Positions 42,452 through 54,228 of a stretch of DNA of 64,000 bases are shown here, in pieces. The translations under genes and the position numbers were made by a program. Within the stretch, counting starts at the first letter, position 1; every line of letters begins with the position of its first letter. This DNA is from Pollenia angustigena (lineage: Eukaryota; Arthropoda; Insecta; Diptera; Polleniidae), in NCBI GenBank assembly GCA_930367215.1, contig OV884057.1:203845621-203909620 (forward strand), written 5' to 3'. A model generated the notes under the pieces. It was not told the DNA's origin. It made no database searches and saw only the letters and a list, made by a program, of their open reading frames with translations.

Positions 42452-42784
42452 GAAAATTTAATTTATGTTTTGCTAACAGGGTTTTGCTGAAAAGTTATAA
42501 TATTTAACAGTCAAGAAACGAACAAATTATTGAGCTGGTTCTCGTTTGGGTCAAAATTTTAAAGAGTAAGTTCTTTCACTAACATAAACAATAATGTTCT
42601 ATATTTATTTCATTTTAAAAATTTTGAATTATGTTTGAATCACAATTTTGGTTAGCATTTAAAAAGAATAATACTGAACTGAATTAGTTCTTTAATTTTC
42701 AGCTTATACTTAATTTTTAAGGAACGAATTGACTAGTTCTCTTCTAAACTTCCCGCTCTCTGTCACCCTCTCTCTCATCATTAA
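41221..42784. other. AT-rich DNA with no recognised gene
   Basis: Poly(A) at 41625-41643 and a 36-base poly(T) at 42415-42450. No element ends or coding sequence supported. Confidence 0.4.
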
Positions 42785-42792
42785 ACTAGAAT

Positions 42793-43980
42793 CAGGGGTG
42801 CCAGATAATTTTGATACAAAATCGGCATATTTGAAAAAAAAATCGGCATTATCGGCACTTTAATATAAAAAAATCGGCAACAAATCGGCAAATTAAAAAT
42901 ACCTATTTTAAATACAATAAAACCTATTCTTGCTTACAAATAAGAACAATTCAGAATTATCTAATGTTTATAACTTATAAAATTTCAAAAGAATCAATCA
43001 AAATAAACGTTTTACAAAGAAATTGTAGTTAAATATAAAGTTTTTTTTTTAACTTTCTTATAATTAAATATATTCCATATACAAATATTTGAGTTTGACA
43101 TTTTTATTAAATCCGTTTTAATATTAATATCAAAACAGTTTAAATTATTAATTTTTAAATAATCTTTAAAAAACGAATAACTTGCAAAGATAAATTTTCC
43201 AGTGAACATCAAAACGCTGTTACATTAAAAAATTCTTTCCACATTTGCGGAAGAATGTGGAAGGACCAAAAATTGTACCAAATGCTGCCATAAAATGTTC
43301 ACGTTATAAATCTGAAATTTTTTGCCAAAAAGTTTGCAAATTTTTTTAATTTTCCTTACATTAGAATTGGCTATTTAATTTATGTACTAACATCGTCCTC
43401 AATTGCGTTATAATCTTAAAAAAAAAATTATTTAATTATCAAAAATTAATTATTATTTTAATTATATTCATTGATAGTGAATATAAATTTATGTTACCTT
43501 TATTCTTTTGTAAGTATTTATCTATCCATTTTCAAACACAAATATAAAGTGTTTCATATTTTCCTAATAGAAAACAGAAATTTTAACTGAATTATTTTAC
43601 GTTTAAAAATTAGTTATTTGTTAACTTTGGCCTTTAATTCTTCATAGTGGAATATTTTTCAAATAAAAATGTATTAACTCAACACACATTACAAACACTG
43701 CATTTAATATTGAATAAAACTAACCCCTTTTTCTTTAGTAGAAAGCTGACTTAATAACAGTTGTCTCTTTTCAATGTTACAACTGTTTCAGTATCGCTTA
43801 AAGTTGGTGTATTATTGTCAAACAAACAAAAAGTAATCGCCTTTTACGTGTTAGTCAAAAAATCGGCATTTTTGGAGCAAAAATCGGCAAATCGGCACTT
43901 TGATAATTTAGGGGCAAAAAATCGGCAAAATGCCGATAAATCGGCAAAATGCCGATAAATCGGCAAAAATGGCAGGCCTG
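42793..43980. mobile_element. hAT-like family CAGGSSTGCCA, complete copy
   Basis: The ends CAGGGGTGCCAGA and TGGCAGGCCTG are flanked by a perfect 8-bp duplication ACTAGAAT (42785-42792, 43981-43988). Both ends carry subterminal 'AAATCGGCA' repeats (42820-42895 and 43858-43970, with GCCGATAAATCGGCAAAAT in tandem). No transposase; the 65-66-codon frames have no domain. CAGNG ends and the 8-bp TSD support hAT. Confidence 0.9.
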
Positions 43981-44001
43981 ACTAGAATTCTTCGTCTACA
44001 C

Positions 44002-45006
44002 CGGTGCTGTCAGATTTGACGATTTATCGTCATTTTGACGATTTTTTGTTCCGAAATTAGCAAAGTGCCGATTTGCTGATTTTTTTTTTTCTAAAAAGTG
44101 ACGATTTTTTTCAGTCTCCAAAGTCTGAATAAAATATTTACATTTTCTGACAATTTCGTTCTTTAATCTTGAAATGTTTAACAGCCCTACCTTAACAAGA
44201 GCGGGATGCGGAGCGTTTCCTTTCGCTTAGCTTTTACGCTGATATGTAGTAGTGGTAGCTTTATTGTTTAATAAAACCCACAAAAAAAATCTAAATAAAA
44301 ATAGAGATAAAAACGCTAGATTGACCAAAAAAATTGCTAATTGCCATTATTAATTAACAATAGCGGCAAACTTCACTTTTAAACGAGCTGTCAAAATCAA
44401 TTTTTGTTTAAATGTTTTTTTTTTTATAAAAATCAAAAAAAAATTGTTAGCGATTCGTTAGCAATTTAAGTGCAGAAACGTAGGTTGCTAGCCTTCGTTC
44501 CTTAGTTTGGTGATAGGGCTGCTATCAAAGCACCCAAACGTTCTGTGTTTTGGAGCCAGTGTTTCAGAGGATCCAGTATTCGCGATCTCCTACTTCCTGA
44601 GACGCACTTTGGCCATTCAGGGATCGCTGACACTCCAGGTTGGCAACAGAATTTCCTCTGTGCGGTTGTTAAGGTAATACCGCCTAAGATCGCTCGACAG
44701 GGCCTCGTTTGTCAAAAACAGGGGTCACCAAGTCCTTTCTGGACAGAGGATGAGGTTGTTATTTGAAAAGGATTGGCTGTGTGTACAATATGATAACTCA
44801 TTTGTATTCGTGTATGGCGCCCTATGCTCCAGTGGGAGTTAAAGGAACATATATATATATAAAACAAAAATTGTTAAAAAAAAAAAAAAAACTCAATTTT
44901 AAATTGTCCGATTTTTTTTTGACGATTTTTCGAAACGATAAAGACGATTTTTTAATTTTTTCTCAGGAAGCTGACAATTTCCTCACAAATTTATCTGGCA
45001 GCCGTG
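44002..45006. mobile_element. hAT-like family CAGGSSTGCCA, second copy, with nested LINE tail
   Basis: The perfect 8-bp duplication GTCTACAC (43994-44001, 45007-45014) brackets CGGTGCTGTCAGA...TCTGGCAGCCGTG. It starts only 13 bp after the target duplication of the preceding copy. Subterminal 'GACGATTTTT' repeats are seen at both ends. The interior matches 39171-40610. A LINE 3' end with poly(A) is nested at ~44480-44893. Confidence 0.85.
44480..44893 (+). mobile_element. 5'-truncated LINE 3' end (untranslated tail)
   Basis: A GC-richer segment ending GCGCCCTATGCTCCAGTGGG, 'AGTTAAAGGAACATATATATA' (split here) and a poly(A) at 44878-44891. It interrupts the hAT-like element relative to the 39-40 kb copy. 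A 73-codon frame (44545-44766) lacks a domain; a 3' UTR or the last ORF2 codons are possible. Source family not identified. Confidence 0.55.
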
Positions 45007-45211
45007 GTCTACACTTCTCTTCAGTATTTGTTTGTGACAGCGACACAACAGTATAGAGTTTAAAACATTTTTTCAAAGATTTAAATTTGTGTCTAAATTG
45101 AATTGTGCAGTCCGCTTATACCTAAATTTCAAAGAAAAAAATTCAAATGCACTTGTTCCTGAAACAAGGAAACTTTTAAAGATAATTTAAAGAAATTTTT
45201 AAAGTAGTAAA

Positions 45212-47139
45212 ATGTGTGTGAAGATAAATATGCCGAGTTAAATATGTTTCGACGTAACGGCTAACGCACTACATATTTAACTCTGGATGAAATGACGTAA
45301 CGAAATAATTAAATATGACATATTTAACTATCACATATTTAAATATGCCATATTTAACTATCGCATATTTAAATATGTCATAGTATCAGATATTTTTAAA
45401 CTGGGATTAAGTATAATAAAAAATATTTTAAAAAATGAAGAAAAAATATCGAATTAATTTATTCATTATTTCCTAATAATTTCTATGGGCATATAAAAAA
45501 AATCAAACAAAAATAAATTGGAGTTGTCACATCTTTCTGTGTCACATATCCGGAAAATATGGAAAATGAGGATTAGGGACCACACTATCCTTCTATGGTA
45601 CCCACATGCCTGAATTGTATTTGTGATTTTTTAAAAAAATTTTCAAAAATTGAACTTTGAAATTTGTTTGGTGTTCACTATGGGATTTTGGCCATATTTG
45701 GACCATAGAAGGATAGTTTGGTTCCTAGTCCTCATTTTCCATATGGTCTGGATGAGTGACAACGAAGGATCTGTCCAAATATGGCCAAAATCCCATAGTG
45801 AACACCAACAAAATTTCAAAGTTCAATTTTTGAACATTTTTTAAAAAAATCACAAATACAATTCAGGCATGTGGGTACCATAGAAGAATAGTGTGGTCCC
45901 TAGTCCTCATTTTCCATATGGTTTGGATGAGTGACAACGAAGGATCTGTCCAAATATGGCCAAAATCTCATAGTGAACACCAAAAAAATTTCAAAGTTCA
46001 ATTTTTGAAATTTTTTTAAAAAAATCACAAATACAATTCAGGCATGTGGGTACCATAGAAGGATAGTGTGGTCCCTAGTCCTCATTTTCCATATGGTCTG
46101 GATGAGTGACAACGAAGGATCTGTCCAAATATGGCCAAAATCCCATAGTGAACACCAAAAAAATTTCAAAGTTCAATTTTTGAAAATTTTTTAAAAAAAT
46201 CACAAATACAATTCAGACATGTGGGTACCATAGAAGGATAGTGTGGTCCCTAGTCCTCATTTTCCATATGGTTTGGATGAGTGACAACGAAGGATCTGTC
46301 CAAATATGGCCGAAACCACATAGTGAACACCAAAAAAATTTCAAAGTTCAATTTTTGAAAATTTTTTAAAAAAATCAAAAATACAATTCAGACATGTGGG
46401 TACCATAGAAGGATAGTGTGGTCCCTAGTCCTCATTTTCCATATGGTTTGGATGAATGACAACGAAGGATCTGTCCAAATATGGCCGAAATCCCATAGTG
46501 AACACCAAAAAAATTTCAAAGTTCCATTTTTGAAAATTTTTTAAAAAAACCAAAAATACAATTCAGACATGTGGGTACCATAGAAGGATAGTGTGGTCCC
46601 TAGTCCTCATTTTCCATATGGTTTGGATGAGTGACAACGAAGGATCTGTCCAAATATGGCCGAAATCCCATAGTGAACACAAAAAAAATTTCAAAGTTCA
46701 ATTTTTGAAAATTTTTTAAAAAAATCACAAATACAATTCGGACATGTGGGTACCATAGAAGGATAGTGTGGTCCCTAATCCTCATTTTCCATATGTTCCG
46801 GATATGTGACACAGAAAGATGTGACAACTCCAATTTATTTTTGTTTGATTTTTTTTATATGCCCATAGAAATTATTAGGAAATAATGAAAAAATTAATTC
46901 GATATTTTTTCTGCTTTTTTTAAAGAATTTTTTATTGTACTTAATCCCAGTTTAAAAATATCTGATACTATGACATATTTAAATATGCGATAGTTAAATA
47001 TGGCATATTTAAATATGTGATAGTTAAATATGTCATATTTAATTATTTCGTTACGTCATTTCATCCAGAATTAAATATGGAGTGCGTTAGCCGTTACGTC
47101 GAAACATATTTAACTCGGCATATTTATCTTCACACACAT
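45212..47139. mobile_element. Foldback element with internal 175-bp satellite
   Basis: The ends ATGTGTGTGAAGATAAATAT and (right, reverse-complemented) the same 20 bases are flanked by GTAGTAAA on both sides (45204-45211, 47140-47147). The inverted terminal regions extend ~340 bp and include AAATATG(A/C)CATATTTAACTATC repeats. The interior is a head-to-tail array of a 175-bp unit (45731-46790) preceded by one inverted unit (~45556-45730). The ends and the unit are related to the foldback at 10270-11243. No coding frame persists, because 175 is not a multiple of three. Confidence 0.9.
45731..46795 (+). repeat. 175-bp tandem repeat, six full periods
   Basis: CTCATTTTCCATATGG-type unit starts fall at 45731, 45906, 46081, 46256, 46431, 46606 and 46781, each exactly 175 bp apart, with only scattered substitutions between units. 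Each unit includes GGATCTGTCCAAATATGGCC and GGTACCATAGAAGGATAGTG. The strict period and high identity suggest recent expansion or homogenisation. Confidence 0.95.
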
Positions 47140-47147
47140 GTAGTAAA

Positions 47148-47599
47148 TATAAAGCAATCTTTTAATACTTCTTTTAAACGTTTTGTATGCCTCATATCGA
47201 AGTACCCTGTTTGTTAAAATAAAACAAAATTTTCATTTTCTTAGCCGTTAGTTCAAATTACAGTAAACGTTTAACGGTTTTATGCTTGACTTCATTTCCT
47301 AACATTGTTATGAATTCATTGAAGTTTTTTTTTTATATTTTTTTTTTGGTGGATTTGTTGGTTAAAAAAAAAAAAGATTTTTCTATGTTTTAAAGTTAGT
47401 AGGCCAAGTTTATTTTAAAAACGGTCATAATTTTAAAGAAAACTTAAACATGGTACAAATTAAAATCAAACAAATGCTTAAGGGGGTTTGTTATTAAAAA
47501 AATTTATGCATTCAACACAAGGTACTAAATTTTCTCCATTTTTATAAAAAAAAATTTCGAAAAAAACCATTATTATTTTAAAAGCTATAAGTACACAAG
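47148..47599. other. AT-rich spacer
   Basis: Resembles non-repetitive DNA. No gene seen. Confidence 0.4.
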
Positions 47600-48600
47600 T
47601 TAACTTTTGGTTAGGAATAGTACTTTTTGTTTAAAAAAGTACCTCTTGTTTAAAAATGATACTTTGCGTTAAAAAAAGGTAGTTTTCGTTTAAAAATGTA
47701 CTTTTTGTTTAAAAAGGTACTTTTTGTTTGAAAAGGTACTTTTTGTTTAAAAAGGTACTTTTTGTTTAAAAAGGTACTTTTTGTTTAAAGAGGTACTTTT
47801 TGTTTAAAAAGGTACTTTTTGTTTAAAAAGGTACTTTTTGTTTAAAAAGGTACTTTTTGTTTAAAAAGGTACTTTTTGTTTAAAAAGGTACTTTTTGTTT
47901 AAAAAGGTACTTTTTGTTTAAAAAGGTACTTTTTGTTTAAAAAGCTACTTTATGTTCAAAAATGGGATTTCTGGTTAAAAATTGTACTTTTTGTTTAAAA
48001 ATGTACTTTTGGTTTAAAAAGGTAGTTTTTGTTTAAAAAGTAGTTTATGTTTAAAAAGTACTTTTTGCTTGAAAGGTACTTTTTGCTTTAAAATTTACTT
48101 TATGTTCAAAAGGTACTTTTGTTTACAAATGGTACTTTTTGTTTAAAACTGTACTTTTTGTTTAAAAAGTACTTTTTGCTATAAATTCAAATATGGTTGT
48201 TTTGTTTACAAATGGTACTTTTTGTATAAAAAGGTAGTTTTTGTTTAAAAAGGCACTTTTTGTTTAAAAAGGTCCTTTTTGTTTAAAAAGGTACTTTTTG
48301 TTTAAAAAGCTACTTTATGTTCAAAAATGGTATTTCTGTTTAAACATTGAACTTTTTGTTTAAAAATGTACTTTTGGTTTAAAAAGGTACTTTTTGTTTA
48401 AAAAGTAGTTTATGTTTAAACAGTACTTTTTGCTTAAAAAGGTACTTTTTGCTTTAAAATTTACTTTATGTTCAAAAGGTACTTTTTGTTTAAAACTGTA
48501 CTTTTTGTTTAAAAAGTACTTTTTGCTATAAATTCAAATATGGTACTTTTGTTTTCAAATGGTCCTTTTTGTATAAAAAGGTAATTTTTTGTTGTGGTAA
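47600..48600. repeat. 19-bp minisatellite, GTTTAAAAAGGTACTTTTT type
   Basis: About 50 tandem units. The best-preserved block (47700-47945) repeats GTTTAAAAAGGTACTTTTT every 19 bp with hardly a change. 48200-48560 contains a partial second-order duplication of 47940-48200. Non-coding. Shares its core with arrays at 49780-50275 and 27420-27950. Confidence 0.95.
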
Positions 48601-49779
48601 CGTTTTGTTGTGAAAAACACTTACAAGTACCAAAGTACTTTAAGAAAAAAACTATAAATTGTGGCCTCTTATTTAAGCAATCGATTTAAATTTTTTTCTA
48701 AGATAATCAGCAAATTTTTTGAAAATAAAAACTATTTACAATTTATTACTCTCACATATAAAGTTAATTGCAACATGTTGCAACATCTATATGATTAGAT
48801 AGAAAACTCATTACCCATCAGCATGCAAAACTGCTGTGAATGGGGCAAAAGAGACTCTTCCCATATCAGGCATTTCAGCATTTTATTTAAAAAGCATTTG
48901 AAAAATTATGTGTATCAACCATGAATACCAGAGACCTCATACTGTGACGCATTCTTCTCTTGTCTGTACGATGTGATGATAAAGTTCAACAATATGTAAA
49001 AAAATAGAATAAAAAACAAAAAGCAAAAAATTACATCCTATACTGTAGAGAATATAATAGATTTGAATAGAATCTTTGGCAATTATAATAGAAAAGAAAT
49101 CATAAGATAAAAATTATAATGAATACTTTTGCGCGAGCTCAAACTGTCAAATGAGCAATTAATAAACTACGTAAGCGTGAACATGGACGAATTTGGCAAA
49201 AGAAATTTTAGAAAAACTATTTTTGATGTAAATTATATTTTGCATGTAGAAAACTAATGAATACAACACAACTAGAAACCGCAAAGGCAGATACAAAAGT
49301 TACAGATGCTGATATTAGACAACAAGATGAGTTTGTTTTTTTTTTTTCTTTTTAACAAATTTGTAATTGAAGAAAAAAAAAAAATTTTGAATTTTTAAGT
49401 ATGATGAGTTTTACATGAAAATTTTTGCAGTCACATGCTGACTTTTAATGCAAAATATTTTTTTATGACATGCAGCAGTAGAGACAGTGTTTTGAAGGAG
49501 CGAAACATTTTTTATTAAAAAAAAAAAAGAAATTTAAAAAAGTAAATTTTTACCCATTTTTTTAATATTTTCATTGCAATTATATACTTCTTTTTCATTT
49601 TTAAAGAAGTAGTTTTTCTTTAAACGTGTATTTTTTTCCCCAAAATTGCAAATTGTACGTTTTCTTCACAAAGGTTTATTTTTCATCAAAATAGAAATTT
49701 TTCTTTAACATTTCACCTTTTCTTTAAACATGTATTTTTTTTCAAAAAGAAAATTTGTGTGCAGAAAGTTACTTTTTTT
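48601..49779. other. AT-rich DNA with no recognised gene
   Basis: Unique-looking sequence with poly(T)/poly(A) tracts near 49337 and 49375. No frames over 60 codons and no TIR pairs found. Confidence 0.4.
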
Positions 49780-50275
49780 TACAAAAAAGTACTTTTTCTA
49801 CAAAAAGGTACTTTTTCTACAAAAAAGATACTTTTTCTACAGAAAGGTACTTTTTATATTGTTCTCATAGAAGCACACAAAAAAAAAAAATCTTTAACTT
49901 AACAAAAAGTAATTTTTCATGAAGGTTCTTTTTTAAATACTCCTTTTCTTTATAAAAGTACTTTTATTAAATAAAAGTACTTTTTCTTCATAAAAGTTTT
50001 TTTTCTTCATAAAATAACTTTTTCCTCATAAAAGTACTTTTTCTTCATAAAGGTACTTTTTCTTCATAAAGGTACTTTTTCTTCATAAAAGTATTTTTTC
50101 TTCATAAAAGTACTTTTTCTTAATAAAAGTACTTTTTCTTCATAAAAGAATTTTTTCCTCATAGAAGTATTTTTTCTTTATAAAAGTTCTTTTTCTTCAT
50201 AAAATTACTTTTTCTTCATAAAATTACTTTTTCTTTATAAAAATACTGTTTTTTCGTAAAAGTACTTTTTATTAA
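49780..50275. repeat. 19-bp minisatellite, AAAAGTACTTTTTCTTCAT type
   Basis: Units AAAAGTACTTTTTCTTCAT (19 bp) from 49970 to 50270, and an AAAGGTACTTTTTCTACA variant at 49780-49860. The core AAAAAGTACTTTTT is a palindrome. Confidence 0.9.
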
Positions 50276-51204
50276 AACAACACGTTTATTTCCAAAATGT
50301 ATTCCTTTTTGCTTTCAATCAATTCCCTCCTATACAACTTACTCCCACTGATTTGTTTTGATGCCTGAACCAAAGTGCAGGTGCCCTACAACCCAATGTG
50401 TCATTTCAAACACACTTTCTTCCATGAATACCTACTGCTTGTCTTGTGTTTAATCTTTTTCATTTTAGTACTTTACTTTCTGAGAGAATTTATTGATAAG
50501 TAGCTCTAACTAAAAAAAAAAAAAAAATTTAAATTATTATTTGGCTTTAGGCCAAAACCTTTACCATTAAGGAAAGAAGAAAGATGCCAAAAAATAAAAA
50601 AGGAAAATTTATAAAATAAGAAAACCTCAAACTCATATGAATTTTGCTGTGACTGCATGTTACGGAATAATAAGATTTTACTACAGATGAGTATTGTTGA
50701 GTAGCGCTGGCCAGGCAAAAAACGTTGAACATGCACATTTTCCAATATATGTTTTCAATACGTAGAGTATGTATTTATGCATCTACTTTTTTTATGCGTT
50801 TACTTTTGCTTAGTTTAGAAAATTTCGAAATATATTTATTGTGTGCATAGAGGACTTGAGTAACGGCCTTAACGTTTAGTTAAATCGTTTCTATTATTCA
50901 AAAACTAATTACTTAAGAATACTTTTATCACACTTTTTATACAACAAGGTACTTCTAATTTTAAGCGTCGTAAAACGCTTAACAGTTGCGATCGCAAGCA
51001 AAACACACGAGTTTCAGAACACCATAAAATAAATCTGGCGTTTTGGGGATTGCCAGTAGATGGCTGGCCGACATCTTCTTTTCAAAAGAATGTTTTTTTA
51101 TAAAAAGGGGAATTTTCACTCAAAAAGTTATTTTTAATTCGCAATGAGTACTTTTTGTTGGCAAAGTACGTTCAAAATAGGTTTTTTCATATTTGAATCA
51201 AATC
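50276..51204. other. Apparently unique DNA
   Basis: No gene supported. A 79-codon frame (50506-50745, minus) has no domain. A GC-balanced patch lies at 50960-51080. Confidence 0.35.
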
Positions 51205-51206
51205 CT

Positions 51207-51443
51207 GGGGTCTAATCACCGCATACGATATCGAGCAAAATTGATCGAAATTATTTATTTTGGTATCATGAAACTCGATATCGAATGAAATGTATTGAAT
51301 TTGAAATATGTAATAGCATTCGATATCGAGTAACTGGACATTACATTTATCGAGTTTTCATTCGATACGTCAGTGTCTATCGTATGCAAAAAACTTCGAT
51401 AGTTTATTCGATACGATAGTATCGAATGCGGTGATTAGACCCC
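51207..51443. mobile_element. MITE 'GGGGTCTAATCACCGCAT' (~237 bp)
   Basis: Left GGGGTCTAATCACCGCATAC and right (reverse-complemented) GGGGTCTAATCACCGCATTC share 18 of the first 20 bases or more. The interior is full of ATATCGAGT / TCGATATCG words. No unambiguous target duplication. Non-coding. Confidence 0.8.
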
Positions 51444-51689
51444 TGTTTGAGTGCTTCAAGAAAATGTTTGAAAATGGATCCGTTATCAAAATCCATAACG
51501 TAAACTTTCTTATTTATAACGGCACCAACGAGCAAAATGAACGCCAAAGTCAAATATTGGGTTGTCAGTAGAAAAATCGTCATATTTAGTGAATAAATTG
51601 TCAAAAGTCCCTTTTTGGACCCAAAAAGCGTAAAAAGGCGATACATTGCTATAAAAATAAACTTAAAAAGTACTTATTTTATTAAAAGG

Positions 51690-52400
51690 TAGTTATTCGA
51701 GCGATAAATAATTAACAAAGAAAGCGAAACGTTTTCTACAGAATATTCAAGTTACTGATTAAACTTCTATAGAAAATTAACGCAAGCGATAAAATTTTCT
51801 ACGAAAAATTCAATTTTATATTGACAATTTAAGAAAGCGGTAAGTTAAATATCTATTTTTTTTTTAAATCAAAAAAGTTTGCGATACAATTTCTCTGGAA
51901 AATTAAATTAAGCGATAAGTTATCTATAGAAAATTTAATTTAGCGCGGAATTACATACGAAATAAAGCTAGCGATAAATTTTCAATAGAAAAGTTAACGA
52001 TAAACTTATAAAAGTAATATTTGGGAATACAAAATTTTTAATTAATTCGATTTTGTTTCGCTAGTTTCTATGCGCATTTTACTGGTTGCTTAGGCCAGAT
52101 CATCAGGAAACATTCTACCAAAAAATGTTAAAAAAGCCAAAGACAAAACTGCAGAGTGAATAAGAATTGCAAACACTCAAAAAGTCCTCTTTGCAACGAT
52201 ATCAAAGCTTAAACAACCAGTGAAAATGCGCATAACTTTCAGTGTATTTATCAAGAATAAAAATTGTGAATTTAAAGTTAACGATAATATTTCCCTGGAA
52301 ACTTAAACTAATCTATAAATTTTCTGTTGAATATTAAATTAAGCGAAAAATTTCCTTGAACGTTTAAGCTATCGCCATAATTTTTAAACGAAATGCCAAT
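51690..52400. repeat. ~31-bp minisatellite (AAGCGATAA variant), array 3
   Basis: Degenerate units TTTCTATAGAAAA-TTAA-..AGCGATAA from 51700 to 52400, interrupted by the small TIR element at 52069-52234. Confidence 0.6.
52069..52234. mobile_element. Small TIR element TATGCGCATTTTACTGGTTG (166 bp)
   Basis: Left TATGCGCATTTTACTGGTTG and right (reverse-complemented) TATGCGCATTTTCACTGGTT form ~20-bp terminal repeats with one indel. The interior has GGCCAGATCATCAGGAAACA. It is inserted in the minisatellite; no clear target duplication. Confidence 0.75.
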
Positions 52401-53280
52401 TTATTGATAAATTTACTTCAGACTTCTTGTGTAAGCGATAAACATTGTTGAGCCGTTTCTTAAGGCCTAAATGTCTTAAGAGCACTTTTCTTTTCGTTCG
52501 ATTTTGAGAAAAAAAAGTTAAATGAAGTAAAAATACAAATGAAATTGTTTGAGCATATAGAGCATGAAGATAATGTACCACAATGTTGAAACAAAACGAA
52601 AATGTAGTAAGTTTTTGTTTTTTTTTTTTTATTTGCTACTTCTTGCAATTTCAACTGCACATTGTTGACAGGGGGACATGAACATTATGGGCAGATAAAT
52701 TATAAAAATTAAAAGAAACACAATAATACTTTTAAAAAAATGTGCACAAAATTTTATTTTCAAAATAATTTTGCTTCCGTGTTTTAAAAATACTCAAACC
52801 AAAACTCACACTTTTCATAAAGAGATTTTATTTTAGAACTTTTTCATTCTATTTACCAAAAAAAAATTATTTAAAACAGAAATTTAAGTTGGTTTTTAAC
52901 TAAAATTATTAAATATTTTCAATCAATTAACATCTGACCATAAAAGGATTGTTTAGAGTGATTTGTTAAAAAAATACAAATATATTTTAAAACAACTTCA
53001 TGCAGTCAAACATTCATACAGACAAATACCACTTTGAGAACCTGAGTTATTTAAATATTATTGTAATAACAGTTCTTGTTGTTTAAGCTCAAACCAAGAC
53101 CACAACTGTCAATGTCATAATAGCAACAACAAACGATTGCAATAAAAACGATTTTGTGGTCCATGTTAAATAATTGCACTATGGCTAGTTGCAGCAATGG
53201 ATTTTCTGTATTGAAATCTATAGAAATGGAGAGTCATATTAGTTCACAAATGAAATTGCAACACAGTTATAAATTAGTCA
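52401..53280. other. Apparently unique AT-rich DNA
   Basis: No gene or element ends supported. Short frames at 52384-52660 (minus, 65-66 codons) overlap in two frames and lack domains. Confidence 0.4.
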
Positions 53281-53449
53281 ACTTTCGCTTAAGAGTTTAA
53301 TAGAAAAATTATCGATAAATTTACCTTTGTCTTTCAGTAAAGTTAGCAATAATTTAATTCTGCCATAAAAAAGTTATCGAAAATTTGTACTTTTATATAG
53401 AAATTTTTTTGGAATTTTACTTTCCTTTAAAGAAGTTATCGATAAGATA
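53281..53449. repeat. ~31-bp minisatellite, array 4 (left of hAT-like element)
   Basis: Units with AAAAATTATCGATAA and AAGTTATCGATAAG. The array resumes at 54094 after the insertion. Confidence 0.7.
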
Positions 53450-53457
53450 TTGATAAC

Positions 53458-54085
53458 CAGGGAAACCAGAAATATGCTCTAAAAACACGTTTTATGCGCA
53501 TTAAATATGCAGTAAAAACTGGAAAATATTCTCTGAAAAATGTTAAAAATATGCCCGAAAAATTAAAAATTGTTCAATCTACAAAATTGGAACTTGTAGT
53601 CTGCGCACAAGGCTAACATGGACAGACAACCAGCTAGCCGGATGAATGGACATCGTTAGATCACTTTAAAAAGTCATTCTGAGTCGATCGGAATACTAAA
53701 AGATTGGTCTAGATACAAATCGCATAACATTTATCCTTAATGACAACCTGCTTTGTCTTACAATTTTAGAGTAAAAATTAAATGTAGATGTCGAAATTGA
53801 AGTAACAGATTTTCGAAAAAAAAAATTTTTTTTATTTGCTGCGAAAGCTATTGTATATGCATTAAAAAGGCAAAATATGCGCTATTTACCTAAAAAATGC
53901 TGCAAAAGGGCTCTTTTAACTAAAATATGCCTAAAAAATGCTGCAAACAATAAAATATGCAAAAATATGCACTAACAAATCGATGCCAAAATTCTTAAGA
54001 AGCTCTAAAACGGATAAATATATTGTTTCTGACTTCATTGGTCGCACAAGGAAAAACATACAATTACATATTTCTGGTTTCCCTG
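53458..54085. mobile_element. hAT-like element CAGGGAAACC, short copy
   Basis: The ends CAGGGAAACCAGAAATATGC and TTTCTGGTTTCCCTG are flanked by the perfect 8-bp duplication TTGATAAC (53450-53457, 54086-54093). Inverted relative to 8754-10070 and ~690 bp shorter. It keeps the dispersed GACGGACAT-type segment (53600-53710) and subterminal AAATATGC words. The 78-codon frame at 53938 ends in the flank and is not a gene. Confidence 0.95.
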
Positions 54086-54228
54086 TTGATAACATTACTT
54101 TTTTTTACAGAAAATTTATGGAATATTCAAATTTTCTAAAAACAAAACTTTACGAAAAACTTACTCTTACATAGAAAATTTATCGATTTTCTATATATTC
54201 CTGGGAATACAGAAAAAAATGCCAAACT

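Noticed and set aside
44545..44766. 73-codon frame as an independent gene
   Set aside because: It sits within a poly(A)-tailed, 5'-truncated retrotransposed segment nested in a hAT-like element. No domain recognised.
45650..46833. 64-78-codon frames in the 175-bp array
   Set aside because: The period is not a multiple of three, so the frame cannot persist through the array; frames arise from local sequence only.
47600..48600. Possible repetitive protein gene
   Set aside because: The 19-bp unit shifts frame every copy and contains stops in all frames.
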